DNA from: Salinibacterium amurskyense
GTDB lineage: Bacteria; Actinomycetota; Actinomycetes; Actinomycetales; Microbacteriaceae
DNA: 64,000 nucleotides
Assembly: GCF_002797685.1 (NCBI RefSeq)
Contig: NZ_PGFH01000001.1
Location: 310,001-374,000 of the forward strand
Direction: 5' to 3'
Shown here: positions 8,212 through 17,300 of the stretch, in pieces
Layout: every line of letters starts with the position of its first letter
Numbering within the stretch: the first letter of the stretch is position 1
The notes under the pieces: generated by a model
Seen by the model: the letters and a program-made list of their open reading frames with translations, nothing else
What the model was told of the DNA's origin: nothing
Database searches by the model: none
Program-made: the position numbers and the translations under genes

Positions 8212-9230
8212 TTCTGGCCCGCGACATCCACGAGAATTTTCATCGCTTTGCCGGCGGCAAGGTCAGCAAAAGCTTCGCTGGTTTGCGACAGCGGCACAAT
8301 GCGCGTGATGAGCAGCTCGGCCGGGATGACGCCGCTATCGATCAGCTCGATGGCCTTTTCGAAGTCGGTGCGCTGGTAAACGCGCGCTCCCATAATGGTG
8401 AGCTCGCGCCAGAAGACGCGCTGCAGGTTGATCTCGCGAGGCGTGGGGTGAATAGCGACCACCACGAGAGTTCCACGCACCTTCGCGAGGTCGGTGGCGC
8501 CAAGCACGGCAGCCGCAGCACCCGAGACTTCAAAGACCACGTCGGCACCGGCATCCGCGGTCCACTCGTTGACCCAGGCAACCTGGTCGACCTCGAGCGG
8601 GCTGATGGTCGTGAAGCCAAGCGCTTCGATTTGAGCGCGACGACCGGCGTCGATCTCGATGACCGCTACCTCAGCGCCAAATTCGCGGGCGACGGATGCG
8701 ATGAGCACCCCAATCGGACCACCACCGATAATCACAGCCTTGTCTCCGGGCACCAAGCCCGAACGGCGAACATCATGCACCGCAACCGCAGCAGGCTCCA
8801 CGAGCGCGGCATGATCGAGGCGCAGCTCGGGCGGCAACGCTACGAGAGTTTCGGCGGGAACATTCCACTTGCCCTGCAGGGCGCCGGGGGAGTCGATGCC
8901 GATGAAGTCGAGGTTTTGGCAGATGTGCTGGTTGCCGGCGAGGCAGGCGGGGCACGTGTTGTCCCACCAGAGCGGCATGACGGTGACGTGGTCTCCCACA
9001 TTCCAACCATCGACGCCGTTGCCGAGAGCGGAAATGGTGCCGCTCATCTCGTGACCGAAGGTCAAAGGCAGCTGCACGCGGGCATCCATATTGCCGTGCA
9101 GGATGTGCATATCGGTGCCGCACAGTCCGTTGTAGGCGACGGCGATTTGAACCTCACCGGCGGCCGGAGGCTTCGGTTCGTACTCTTTGACCTCAAGGCG
9201 TTGCTCGCCTACGTAACTCACGCTCAGCAC
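8208..9230 (-). CDS. Zinc-type medium-chain alcohol/sugar dehydrogenase
   Basis: 340-residue MDR protein of the threonine/sorbitol dehydrogenase type. Catalytic zinc ligands are visible as Cys in GLCGTD (residue ~37) and in TFGHE (~59-60). The Rossmann motif is IIGGGPIGV near 167-175. The structural zinc lobe reads DNTCPACLAGNQHIC: three of the usual four cysteines are present and the first is Asp. It is the first gene of the leftward operon with kduD and shares a divergent promoter region with the CoA-transferase operon. A polyol or aldonate dehydrogenase for the deoxysugar pathway is likely; the exact substrate cannot be read from the sequence. Confidence 0.85.
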   Translation of the reverse strand: MLSVSYVGEQRLEVKEYEPKPPAAGEVQIAVAYNGLCGTDMHILHGNMDARVQLPLTFGHEMSGTISALGNGVDGWNVGDHVTVMPLWWDNTCPACLAGNQHICQNLDFIGIDSPGALQGKWNVPAETLVALPPELRLDHAALVEPAAVAVHDVRRSGLVPGDKAVIIGGGPIGVLIASVAREFGAEVAVIEIDAGRRAQIEALGFTTISPLEVDQVAWVNEWTADAGADVVFEVSGAAAAVLGATDLAKVRGTLVVVAIHPTPREINLQRVFWRELTIMGARVYQRTDFEKAIELIDSGVIPAELLITRIVPLSQTSEAFADLAAGKAMKILVDVAGQK

Positions 9231-9345
9231 TGGTGCGCTCCTTTGCGATTAGTGGACACGAAGGGCGGATGAGGGGCAACGACGGTGCTCGGCACCGGAT
9301 GTCGCGGCCTGGTTCCCTTGCGTGTATTTCTGCGTCATACTAGCA

Positions 9346-9363
9346 TGATCAAACGATTGTTCA
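9346..9363. promoter_or_regulatory. LacI-type operator in the divergent promoter
   Basis: TGATCAAACGATTGTTCA matches the perfect palindrome at 18723-18740 at 16 of 18 positions and has the central CG typical of LacI-family sites. It lies between the leftward MDR/kduD operon and the rightward CoA-transferase operon, 28 bases before the ATG of the latter, so it may control both. The probable binder is the LacI protein encoded at 12246. Confidence 0.72.
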
Positions 9364-9390
9364 CGAGGATCAACAGAAGGCTGAACAGCA

Positions 9391-10638
9391 ATGACTGACG
9401 ATAACGGCGCACCAACGGAGTCTGCGCCAATGGACCGCCCCCTCGAGGGCATCTTGGTGCTCGACTTCAGCCAATTCTTGGCCGGACCGGTCGCCGCGAT
9501 GCGTCTCGCAGACCTCGGCGCCCGCGTCATTAAGGTCGAACGCCCCGGCACGGGAGACATCGGCCGCACCCTCGCTTTCGCCGGTCGAGAGTTCGACGGC
9601 GACACCGTCTCCTTCCACGCGATGAACCGCAACAAAGAGTCGATCACGGCAGACCTCAAGGTCGCTGACGACCTCGCCTACGTGAAAGAACTCGTCGAGC
9701 GTGCCGACGTGATCATCCAGAACTTCCGCCCCGGCGTGATGGAACGCATCGGGCTCGACTTCGAATCGGTGCGCGCCATCAACCCCGGCATCGTCTACGC
9801 CAGCGCGACCGGCTATGGCGAAGAGGGCCCGTGGAAGGATCGCCCCGGGCAAGACCTGCTCGCTCAGTCGATGTCGGGCATCCCGTGGCTCAATGGTTCG
9901 AAGACCGACGGCCCCGTGCCGGTCGGGCTTTCAATTGCCGACCACCTGATGAGCTGCCACATTGCCCAGGGAGTGACGGCGCTTCTCGTGCGCAAGTTCC
10001 GCACCGGCAAGGGTGGGCTCGTGCAGACCAGCCTGCTCGAAGCGATGCTCGACCTGCAGTTCGAACTGCTGAGCACCAAGCTCAACGACGACACCATCAC
10101 GGTGCAACGTCACGGCGAACACTCGGCCCACGCCTTCCTGGCGGCGCCCTATGGCACGTATCCCACCACTGATGGTTACATCGCGATGGCTATGAACGCG
10201 CTGCCCAAGATCGGTGATCTGCTCAGCATCGCCGAGCTCAGCGAAATGCACGACCCGCAACTCGCGTGGGATCGCCAAGAGTACGTCGAAGACCTGCTCG
10301 CCGCGCGCTTTGCCACCGGCACTACCCAACAGTGGCTCGACATTCTCGATGCCGGCGACGTGTGGTGCGCTCCGGTGCTCACGCTCGACGAACTACTTGC
10401 CTCGGGCGGCTTCGAAGCGATTCGGATGACGCAGCCTGTCACCCGCGGAGGCAACGAACTGCTCACGACCCGCAGTCCCATCCGCGTTGACGGCCACATT
10501 CTCACGAGCACTAAAGCGGCCCCGACTCTCGGAGAAGACAACGCTCGAGTGCGGGCCGAGTTCCCGTCGCGCGCTGCCGCAACCGCCCCCGGTGCCGCAC
10601 CTGCAGGCGCCCCCGCAGCCCAGGAGGCCTCCGCATGA
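9391..10638 (+). CDS. CaiB/BaiF family (family III) CoA-transferase
   Basis: 415-residue cytoplasmic enzyme that would move CoA between organic acids. The family N-terminus LEGILVLDFSQFLAGPVAA, the GARVIKVERP strand, and the catalytic Asp in PGQDLLAQSMSG (nt ~9846-9880) are all present, as is the C-terminal domain with QQWLDILDAGDVWCAPV. About 15 extra residues precede the core and an Ala/Pro-rich tail ends it. The next gene starts inside its stop (ATGA), and a MaoC hydratase follows, so an acyl-CoA step is encoded in a sugar-acid locus. The acid substrate is unknown; a hydroxy acid made by the deoxysugar pathway is the simplest inference. Confidence 0.9.
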   Translation: MTDDNGAPTESAPMDRPLEGILVLDFSQFLAGPVAAMRLADLGARVIKVERPGTGDIGRTLAFAGREFDGDTVSFHAMNRNKESITADLKVADDLAYVKELVERADVIIQNFRPGVMERIGLDFESVRAINPGIVYASATGYGEEGPWKDRPGQDLLAQSMSGIPWLNGSKTDGPVPVGLSIADHLMSCHIAQGVTALLVRKFRTGKGGLVQTSLLEAMLDLQFELLSTKLNDDTITVQRHGEHSAHAFLAAPYGTYPTTDGYIAMAMNALPKIGDLLSIAELSEMHDPQLAWDRQEYVEDLLAARFATGTTQQWLDILDAGDVWCAPVLTLDELLASGGFEAIRMTQPVTRGGNELLTTRSPIRVDGHILTSTKAAPTLGEDNARVRAEFPSRAAATAPGAAPAGAPAAQEASA

Positions 10639-11768
10639 GCCCGATGATCATCAAGGGAATGACCTGGGAACACGAGCGCGGCTACGGCAGCGTCGTGAAG
10701 GCCGCCGAAGCGTATCGCTCGGTTGCTCCCGATGTTGAGGTGCAGTGGGAGTACCGCTCGCTACAGGCTTTTGCCGACCAAGATCTGGAGAGTCTGGTCG
10801 AGCAATACGATCTGCTCGTGATCGATCATCCGCACATTCCGATTGCGGCAGAAGACAAACTCTTTACGCCGCTGAACGGTCGCGGGTTCGACGCCGAACT
10901 CGAGACGCTGGCCACTCAGTCGGTCGGTCGTTCGCACGAGTCGTACCAGCACCTCGGGCAGCAGTGGGGCCTCGCGCTCGATGCTGCCGCGCAGGTCGCC
11001 GCGTATCGCCCCGACCTTCTCGAGTCGCCGCCCCGCAACTGGGATGAGGTGATGGCGCTCGCCGAAGAGGGTCGCGTGCTGTGGCCGTTCAAGCCCGTCG
11101 ACTCGTACTCAAGCCTCATCACGATCGCGGCCGGACTCGGCGAAGACCCGATGGCGACGCCCGGTGTCTTTCTCTCCGAAGACGTGCTGACTCGGGCGAT
11201 GGAACTGCTCACGCGCCTGGCCCGCTTAGTGCCGGCCGACAACGCTGGCTTCAACCCGATTCAGGTCGCCGATGTGCTGGCCGAGAGCGACACCTTCGCG
11301 TACTCGCCACTGCTCTTCGGGTACACGAACTACTCGCGTGCTGGCTACCGGCCGAACCGCGTGCAGTACATCGACATCCCGAGCTCGACTCGTGGCGTTG
11401 CCGGTTCACTGCTCGGTGGTGCTGGTATCGCAGTGTCGTCCCGCAGTCAGGTGATGGATGCCGCGATCGCGCACGCCTTCTGGCTCGCGTCGGGCCCCGT
11501 GCAAGAGGGTTCGTACTACGACGGTGGTGGCCAGCCCGGCAACGCCGTCGCGTGGGAGAGTGCGCGCACCAACGCCGACAGCCTCGACTTCTTCACCGGA
11601 ACGCGCGCGACTCTCGAAGGCGCCTACATGCGCCCTCGCTTCGCGACCTACATCGAACTCCAAAATGCGGTCTCCCCGCTCGTGACCTCGGCACTCTTGG
11701 GCGAGATCACAATCGCTGAACTACGCGAACGCCTCGATGCGGGCGTCGCAGAATGGCTGGTGCGCTGA
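10635..11768 (+). CDS. Solute-binding-protein-like protein lacking a signal peptide
   Basis: 377 residues resembling family 1 extracellular sugar-binding proteins: an early [13 protein letters not shown] strand-helix unit, a [10 protein letters not shown] hinge segment, and an alternating alpha/beta layout with aromatic-rich C-terminal parts. It begins [11 protein letters not shown] with no signal sequence, lipobox or membrane helix, so as read it is cytoplasmic. It starts in the stop of the CoA-transferase gene (4-base overlap), and its own stop overlaps the MaoC gene's ATG by one base. That tight coupling with two CoA enzymes, and no permease nearby, argues that it is a ligand-sensing or accessory protein rather than a transporter component. 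Function is not established. Confidence 0.75.
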   Translation: MSPMIIKGMTWEHERGYGSVVKAAEAYRSVAPDVEVQWEYRSLQAFADQDLESLVEQYDLLVIDHPHIPIAAEDKLFTPLNGRGFDAELETLATQSVGRSHESYQHLGQQWGLALDAAAQVAAYRPDLLESPPRNWDEVMALAEEGRVLWPFKPVDSYSSLITIAAGLGEDPMATPGVFLSEDVLTRAMELLTRLARLVPADNAGFNPIQVADVLAESDTFAYSPLLFGYTNYSRAGYRPNRVQYIDIPSSTRGVAGSLLGGAGIAVSSRSQVMDAAIAHAFWLASGPVQEGSYYDGGGQPGNAVAWESARTNADSLDFFTGTRATLEGAYMRPRFATYIELQNAVSPLVTSALLGEITIAELRERLDAGVAEWLVR

Positions 11769-12223
11769 TGCTCACGAAAGACCGCTGGTACGACGACCAC
11801 GAAGTAGGGGAGCGCCGCGAAACCGTCGGCCGCACCATCACCGAAGCCGACATCGTGCTGCACGCTGGCCAGACCGGCGACTTCTTTCCGCACCACATGG
11901 ATGCCGAATGGATGGCAACGCAGCCCGCCGGTCAGCGCATCGCCCACGGCACCCTCATCCTCTCCGTCGCGGTGGGAATGACGGCCGGCGACATCAACCC
12001 GCAGGCCATGAGTTATGGCTATGACCGCATCCGCTTCATCCGCCCCGTCTTCATTGGGGACACTATTCGGGTTACGGCAGAGATCAACGAGATGTCGTTG
12101 CATGCCAAGCGCCCGGATGAGGCGGGCTACCTGCACGAGCTGGTGACGGTAACCAACCAACATGGTGACACCGTGATGGTGCTCACGCATCTCTATCTGG
12201 TCAATCGACGTACCAAAGACTAG
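11768..12223 (+). CDS. MaoC-like hot-dog acyl-CoA hydratase/dehydratase
   Basis: 151 residues from the ATG that overlaps the previous stop (TGATG). The hot-dog fold hydratase signature is visible: [22 protein letters not shown], with the Asp and His expected for the catalytic pair, and [14 protein letters not shown]. Characterised relatives hydrate enoyl-CoA or dehydrate 3-hydroxyacyl-CoA thioesters, or act on mesaconyl/methylmalyl-CoA. As third gene of the CoA-transferase operon it probably acts on the CoA thioester made by that enzyme. An in-frame upstream start at 11753 would only add five residues inside the neighbouring gene and is less likely. Confidence 0.85.
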   Translation: MLTKDRWYDDHEVGERRETVGRTITEADIVLHAGQTGDFFPHHMDAEWMATQPAGQRIAHGTLILSVAVGMTAGDINPQAMSYGYDRIRFIRPVFIGDTIRVTAEINEMSLHAKRPDEAGYLHELVTVTNQHGDTVMVLTHLYLVNRRTKD

Positions 12224-12245
12224 TTGCCCGAATACACTGGCAACC

Positions 12246-13259
12246 ATGGCTACTTTGAGTGATGTTGCAACCCGCGCCGGAGTTTCGGTGTCGGCAGTCT
12301 CGCGTGTGCTGAGTGAAAAACCCGGCGTGCGCGTGAGCGTGGCAACGCGGCAACGTATTCACGACGCTGCGAAAGAGCTCAACTATCGCCCCAACTTCAC
12401 CGCGCGGGCGCTCAAGTCGTCGCGCACTCATGCCGTTGGCCTTGTGGTGCCCGGTGTCACGAACGCCATCTTCGCCGAGCTGATGCGCGGCGTCGAAGAA
12501 GAAGCCAGAACGAAGGACTACATGGTGCTGATCGCGAGCACCGAACGCCTGCCCGAGGGAGAAGAGTCGATCCCGCGCCTCATGGGTGAGGGGCGCGTCG
12601 ACGGTGTTCTCGTGCAGTTCGGTGACCACTTGAGCGGTGACGATCTGCGCACCGTGACCGACAGCGGCCTGCCCGTGATCTCGATCAACACGATCAACCC
12701 CGGCAGCGGTGGCTCTGTTCGTCTAGAAGATGAGGCCGGGATGCGCCTCGCCACTGAGCACCTCATCGAACTCGGTCACACCCGCATCGGGTATGCCGGC
12801 GGTGTGCCCACTTCGGAATCGGGCCAGCGTCGACTCGCCGGATTCCTCGAGGCGATGACTGCGGCGAAGCTGACGGTCGAACCCGAACTCGTTACTGACT
12901 TTGGCTACTACCCCAAGCAGGGCGCTCAGGCTCTGGATGCGATGGCCGAGCTGTCGACGCCTCCCACTGCGGTGGTCGTGGCGAACATCAACGCCGCTCA
13001 CGGTGTGCTCTCTGAGGCACGACGGTTGGGCATCCGCGTTCCTGAAGACCTGTCGATCGTGGCCATGCACGACACCTGGACGGCCGAAATTGCGTGGCCG
13101 CCGCTCACCTGCGTGCGCCTGCCGCTCTACGAACTGGGCCGCGCCGCGATGGCGAGCCTGTGGGACAACATCAACTCCGGCACCGCCGAAGACCGCGTTA
13201 TCGCCGACCCAGCACCGCAGCTGATCGTGCGCGAATCGACTGCGCCACCGGCGCGCTAA
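12246..13259 (+). CDS. LacI-family transcriptional regulator
   Basis: 337 residues. The N-terminal HTH reads TLSDVATRAGVSVSAVSRVL, followed by the hinge helix (YRPNFTARALKS) and a periplasmic-binding-like sensor domain with GLVVPGVTNAIFAE and GHTRIGYAGG. It is encoded just after the CoA-transferase operon and before the aldo/keto reductase. The nearby 18-base palindromes at 9346, 18723 and 21549 carry the central CG that LacI-type HTHs read, so it is the natural candidate to repress this regulon in response to a sugar or sugar acid. Confidence 0.93.
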   Translation: MATLSDVATRAGVSVSAVSRVLSEKPGVRVSVATRQRIHDAAKELNYRPNFTARALKSSRTHAVGLVVPGVTNAIFAELMRGVEEEARTKDYMVLIASTERLPEGEESIPRLMGEGRVDGVLVQFGDHLSGDDLRTVTDSGLPVISINTINPGSGGSVRLEDEAGMRLATEHLIELGHTRIGYAGGVPTSESGQRRLAGFLEAMTAAKLTVEPELVTDFGYYPKQGAQALDAMAELSTPPTAVVVANINAAHGVLSEARRLGIRVPEDLSIVAMHDTWTAEIAWPPLTCVRLPLYELGRAAMASLWDNINSGTAEDRVIADPAPQLIVRESTAPPAR

Positions 13260-13280
13260 CACTTCTTGGAGAGAGCAACA

Positions 13281-14252
13281 GTGAAGACCAGATCAACTCA
13301 GCGCGGACTTGAACTGACAGAGATCGGCCTCGGTGCCGCCCAGCTCGGCAACCTGTACCGCGAAACCACCGACGCTGAAGTGGAAGAGGGCGTTGCTGCC
13401 GCGTGGGATGCCGGAGTTCGTTACTTCGACACCGCGCCGCACTACGGTCTGGGACTCTCAGAGCGACGCCTTGGCGCACAGTTGCGTACCCATCCGCGCG
13501 ACGAATACGTGATCTCGAGCAAGGTCGGCAAGCTCCTCGTGCCTAACCCCGGTGGAGAAGACCGAATGGATGACCAGGGCTTCGCCGTGCCCGCCGTCAC
13601 CAAGCGCCAATGGGATTTCAGTCGCGACGGCATCTTTCGCTCGGTCGAAGAATCTCTCGCCCGCACCGGCCTCGACCACTTCGACGTGCTCTACATGCAC
13701 GACCCCGACGACCACTTCGAGCAAGCCTCGACCGAGGGAATCAGCGCGCTCATCGAGCTGCGTGAGCAGGGCGTCGTGAAAGCAGTCGGTGCCGGGATGA
13801 ACCATGCCGCGCCGCTCGCGGAACTGATTCGTCGCGCCGACGTTGACCTCCTCATGTGTGCCGGCCGCTTCACCCTCATCGACGACGAAGCGGTCAGTGA
13901 CCTGCTGCCCCTCGCGCTCGAACGCAACGTCGGCATCGTTGTCGCCGGCGTCTACAATTCCGGACTCTTGGGCCGCAACCGCCCCAGCCCTGACGCGACC
14001 TTCGACTATGAGCCGGTTCCGCCCGCCATTCTGGAGCGCGCCAATCGCGTGGCTGACGCGTGCGAAGCGCACGGCGTCACACTGCCCGAAGCGGCTATTG
14101 CTTACGTGCTGCGGCATCCGGCAGTCGTCTCGGTGGTGGTCGGCGCTCGCGGTGGCGACCAGGTGCGGTCGAACATTGAGCGCTACGCGGCCACGATGCC
14201 CGAGGGCCTGTGGAGTGACCTCGAGGCTGCCGGGCTGGTTGCTGCGCTCTAG
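13281..14252 (+). CDS. Aldo/keto reductase, probable L-fucose/6-deoxyaldose dehydrogenase
   Basis: 323 residues from the GTG at 13281, which is preceded by TTGGAGAGAG; a TTG at 13266 would place the start inside that ribosome site. AKR features: IGLGAAQLGNLY at the N-terminus, catalytic Asp-Tyr in YFDTAPHYGLGLSE, the catalytic Lys in VISSKVGKLL, and His in YMHDPDD. The form resembles D-threo-aldose 1-dehydrogenase / L-fucose dehydrogenase, which oxidises the sugar to its lactone with NAD(P). This would feed the lactonase at 20641. It is transcribed with or just after the LacI gene (21-base gap) and ends at a strong hairpin. Confidence 0.88.
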   Translation: MKTRSTQRGLELTEIGLGAAQLGNLYRETTDAEVEEGVAAAWDAGVRYFDTAPHYGLGLSERRLGAQLRTHPRDEYVISSKVGKLLVPNPGGEDRMDDQGFAVPAVTKRQWDFSRDGIFRSVEESLARTGLDHFDVLYMHDPDDHFEQASTEGISALIELREQGVVKAVGAGMNHAAPLAELIRRADVDLLMCAGRFTLIDDEAVSDLLPLALERNVGIVVAGVYNSGLLGRNRPSPDATFDYEPVPPAILERANRVADACEAHGVTLPEAAIAYVLRHPAVVSVVVGARGGDQVRSNIERYAATMPEGLWSDLEAAGLVAAL

Positions 14253-14314
14253 AAGGGCGTGACTCGCAGGGCAGAGTCGCAGACGGGCGCCGGGCTCTCG
14301 AGCTGTTAACGAAG

Positions 14315-14346
14315 TGAGGGGTCGAGCCAACAGGCCCGACCCCTCA
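14315..14346. terminator. Bidirectional terminator hairpin
   Basis: A perfect 10-base stem TGAGGGGTCG / CGACCCCTCA with a 12-base loop lies between the converging aldo/keto reductase and GH78 genes and is followed by TCGTTTATCG on the plus strand. Confidence 0.85.
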
Positions 14347-14364
14347 TCGTTTATCGTATGAGCG

Positions 14365-17300
14365 CTACTTGACGGTGACGCTCACCGGTTTCGACGCAGT
14401 CTCCCCGTGAGCATTCACGAAGATGACCACGAGGTCATGCTTTCCCGCGTCGACGTTGGAAAGCTCCACAGCCACGTATTGCGCGAGCGGTGTCTGTGCC
14501 GTGAGTTCTCCCTCGGCCACGACAACACCATCGAGCTCGAAGCGGTACTCCGTGGCATTCGTGCCCCACCAGAGATTCGCGAACGCCGTGAACGTCGACG
14601 ACTTCGCCCAGTTGTTGTGGCTCGCCGTGGGACGACCGGGGTCAGCAGACGTGACCGTCACCGTTGTGGTGGAGGTTGACCGCACGCCCTGCGAGTTCAC
14701 GAGCTCACCCGTGTACACGTACGTTCCATTCGGCTTATTGGTGAAGTCGACACTGGTCTTTTGCGCGTAGACCGAAGTCGATTCCGGCAGCATCGTTTTC
14801 ACCAGCTCGCCATTCTCATAGAGACGGAAAACACTGCCCTGGGTGCCCCACCACATGTTCATCTCTACGCGGTAGTTGCCGTCGTGCAAGCCATAGGCCC
14901 ACCCGCTGGTGTTGGAGAGTGTTCCGCGCGACGGCAGTTGAGTTGCCCCATCGTCGAAGGGAAGCACCGTGAGGGCTACCGATTCTTCGGTGACCAGTCC
15001 ATCTCCGTTCGTTGCTGTTGCCGTGAGTACGACATCCGTTCCCACGAGCGCAGCAAGTTCGTCAGCAGAGATCGTTGCATCTGCCGCTACAGCTTCCCCG
15101 TTGAACGTGACGGCAAGCGACTGGATGCCGCTCTCTGCGTCGCTGGCCGTGACGCCCAGCTCAAGGGCGGCATCCGCAAAGATGATCCCGGATGGCAATC
15201 CGGCGAGAACGGGAGCCGTCTCGTCGGTGGCAATCGTCGGCTCGCAGAGCGCGGTGAGGTAGTCGTCAGAAGCGACATCCGGGTCGGTGGAGACGGTGAC
15301 AGCCTGGCAACCCGCGCCCACGTTGGGGAGCGTGGCGTACCCGCCAGCAACATCAACAGCGGTGCGCGTTCCGTTGAGGTACACCGCGGTAGTTCCCTCA
15401 GGTGCCGGCACGACCAGATCGGCCGTCGTGTTTCCGGGAATCTCCGCGACGAGACGAATTGTGCCGTCTTCTGCATGGTTGAAGACTGCACCGATCTGAC
15501 CCTTGACGGTCGGAACGGTAATGCGCGCCTCGTCAACTCCACCCGGCTGCGGCTTCACTTGGAAGGTTTCGTAACCCACCTCGATCGGCTCGATGCCGAA
15601 GAGGCCTGCAGGCACATGGAATGCCGGTGAGGCAGCCCAGGGGTGCGAGTAGGTGAGGTTGTTCTTCTGCGAGGGGTCCCACGCTTCCATCGTTGCGCCA
15701 GCACCGAGGTTGATCATGTTCATCCAGCTCGACGTACCTTCATCGGTGAGGAGGCCAACTGCGGCATCCGCAGCTCCACCATCGAAGAGGCCCGAGATCG
15801 AGAAGCCGGCGCAATACACGCTGCACGCCATGCCCTTTGAGGCGACAAAGTCGGCAACCTGCGCAGACTCGTCATTCTCCGGAACTCCGAACGAGAGAGC
15901 GAAAGCACTCGCGTGCAGTGAGTAGTGACCGGTGAGGACGCCGTCGGCATCCATTCCGTCGTCGTAGCTGCCGGTGTCTTCGTTGTAGAGCAACTCGTTC
16001 ATGGCGTCACGCATACGCTCGGCCTGAGCGGTGTACGTTGCCGCATCGTCATTGAGACCGAGTGCATCTGCCATAGCGGCCATGTCGACGAGCGAGCGGT
16101 ACGCCAAGGCATTAATCACCGTGTTGTACTCGCGGAACTCGTAGTTGTCACGCTGGCTAGTGGGCCAGTCGACGATGTCGCAATCGGTGCGGCTAGCGCA
16201 GCCGTCTGACCCGGAGGACTTGAATACAAGGCCCGTTTCGGAATCGATCCATTTTGTCGGCATCTTGTCGACGAGCGAGTCGTACGAGGTCTCGACCTGT
16301 TCGAGATTGCCAGTCTGGCGCCAGGCATCATGGACCGCCAGCACCACGTACATCGGCCATTCGGTAGGCCACGTGCGGTTGTTCGCGAAGTAGTCCATCG
16401 AGTAGCGGCCGAGCGAGAGATCTTCCATGAGGTAAAGCGACGACTTGAGCTGAAGGTAGCCGTCTGCTTCATAGTTGATGCGCTCGCGAGTCCAGGAATC
16501 GGTGTAGAAGTTCGCATTGAGCGCTTCGATCGAATTCTTCGACAGCGAATAGACCTGGTTGAGGTTGTCATCGGATGACGTGAAGGTCGATGCCTCTTCG
16601 TTGAACGGATAGACGAGTGCCAGCGCCTGAAGGTTCTCAGCGGTCACGGGCTCGGGAGCGTCCAGAATCTCGAGGTAGCGGAACACTCGCATGCCCCACG
16701 TTTCGATCGTCTGCTCACCGTCGGTGAGTGTTGCGACATCCCGGTACTCGTTAGTGTTCGTGGTGAGCTTGTACTTCACCGTGTTCTCGGCCGAGGTGAT
16801 TTCACCGAAGCGAAGTTCGACGGTGTCGCCCGCGGTGCCACCGGCAATGTCGTAACTGACGCCACCGATCCAGGTGCGACCGAAGTCAACGAAGTAGTTT
16901 CCGTCGCCCTTATCGACGATAGAGATGGGGTCGTGAAGCTGCTGCTCGACCTTGGCGATGGGCGTCGCTTGCAGATCAGGGAAGGCGGGCTTCTCTACTG
17001 CGCCCGACCACTCCGAGTCGTCGAAGCCGACTGTGCTGTACCCGGTGGGAAACTCGCGAAGGTCGAGGTTCTCCTTGGGGGCGGTGTAGCGCGACGAGCT
17101 GATCGATCCGGCATCCGGAAGCACTGGCGAACCAGGAAGAGCGGTCCACGATTCGTCGCTGCCGAAGGTTTCAGTCGAGCCATCCGCATAGGTCACAACG
17201 AGCTCACCGATGAACTTCTGAAGAGAAGCATTTGCCGAATAGGCCTGGATGCCGATTGCGTTCAGGGCGCCCTGATCGAGCAGCGCGGTGACATCGAAGC

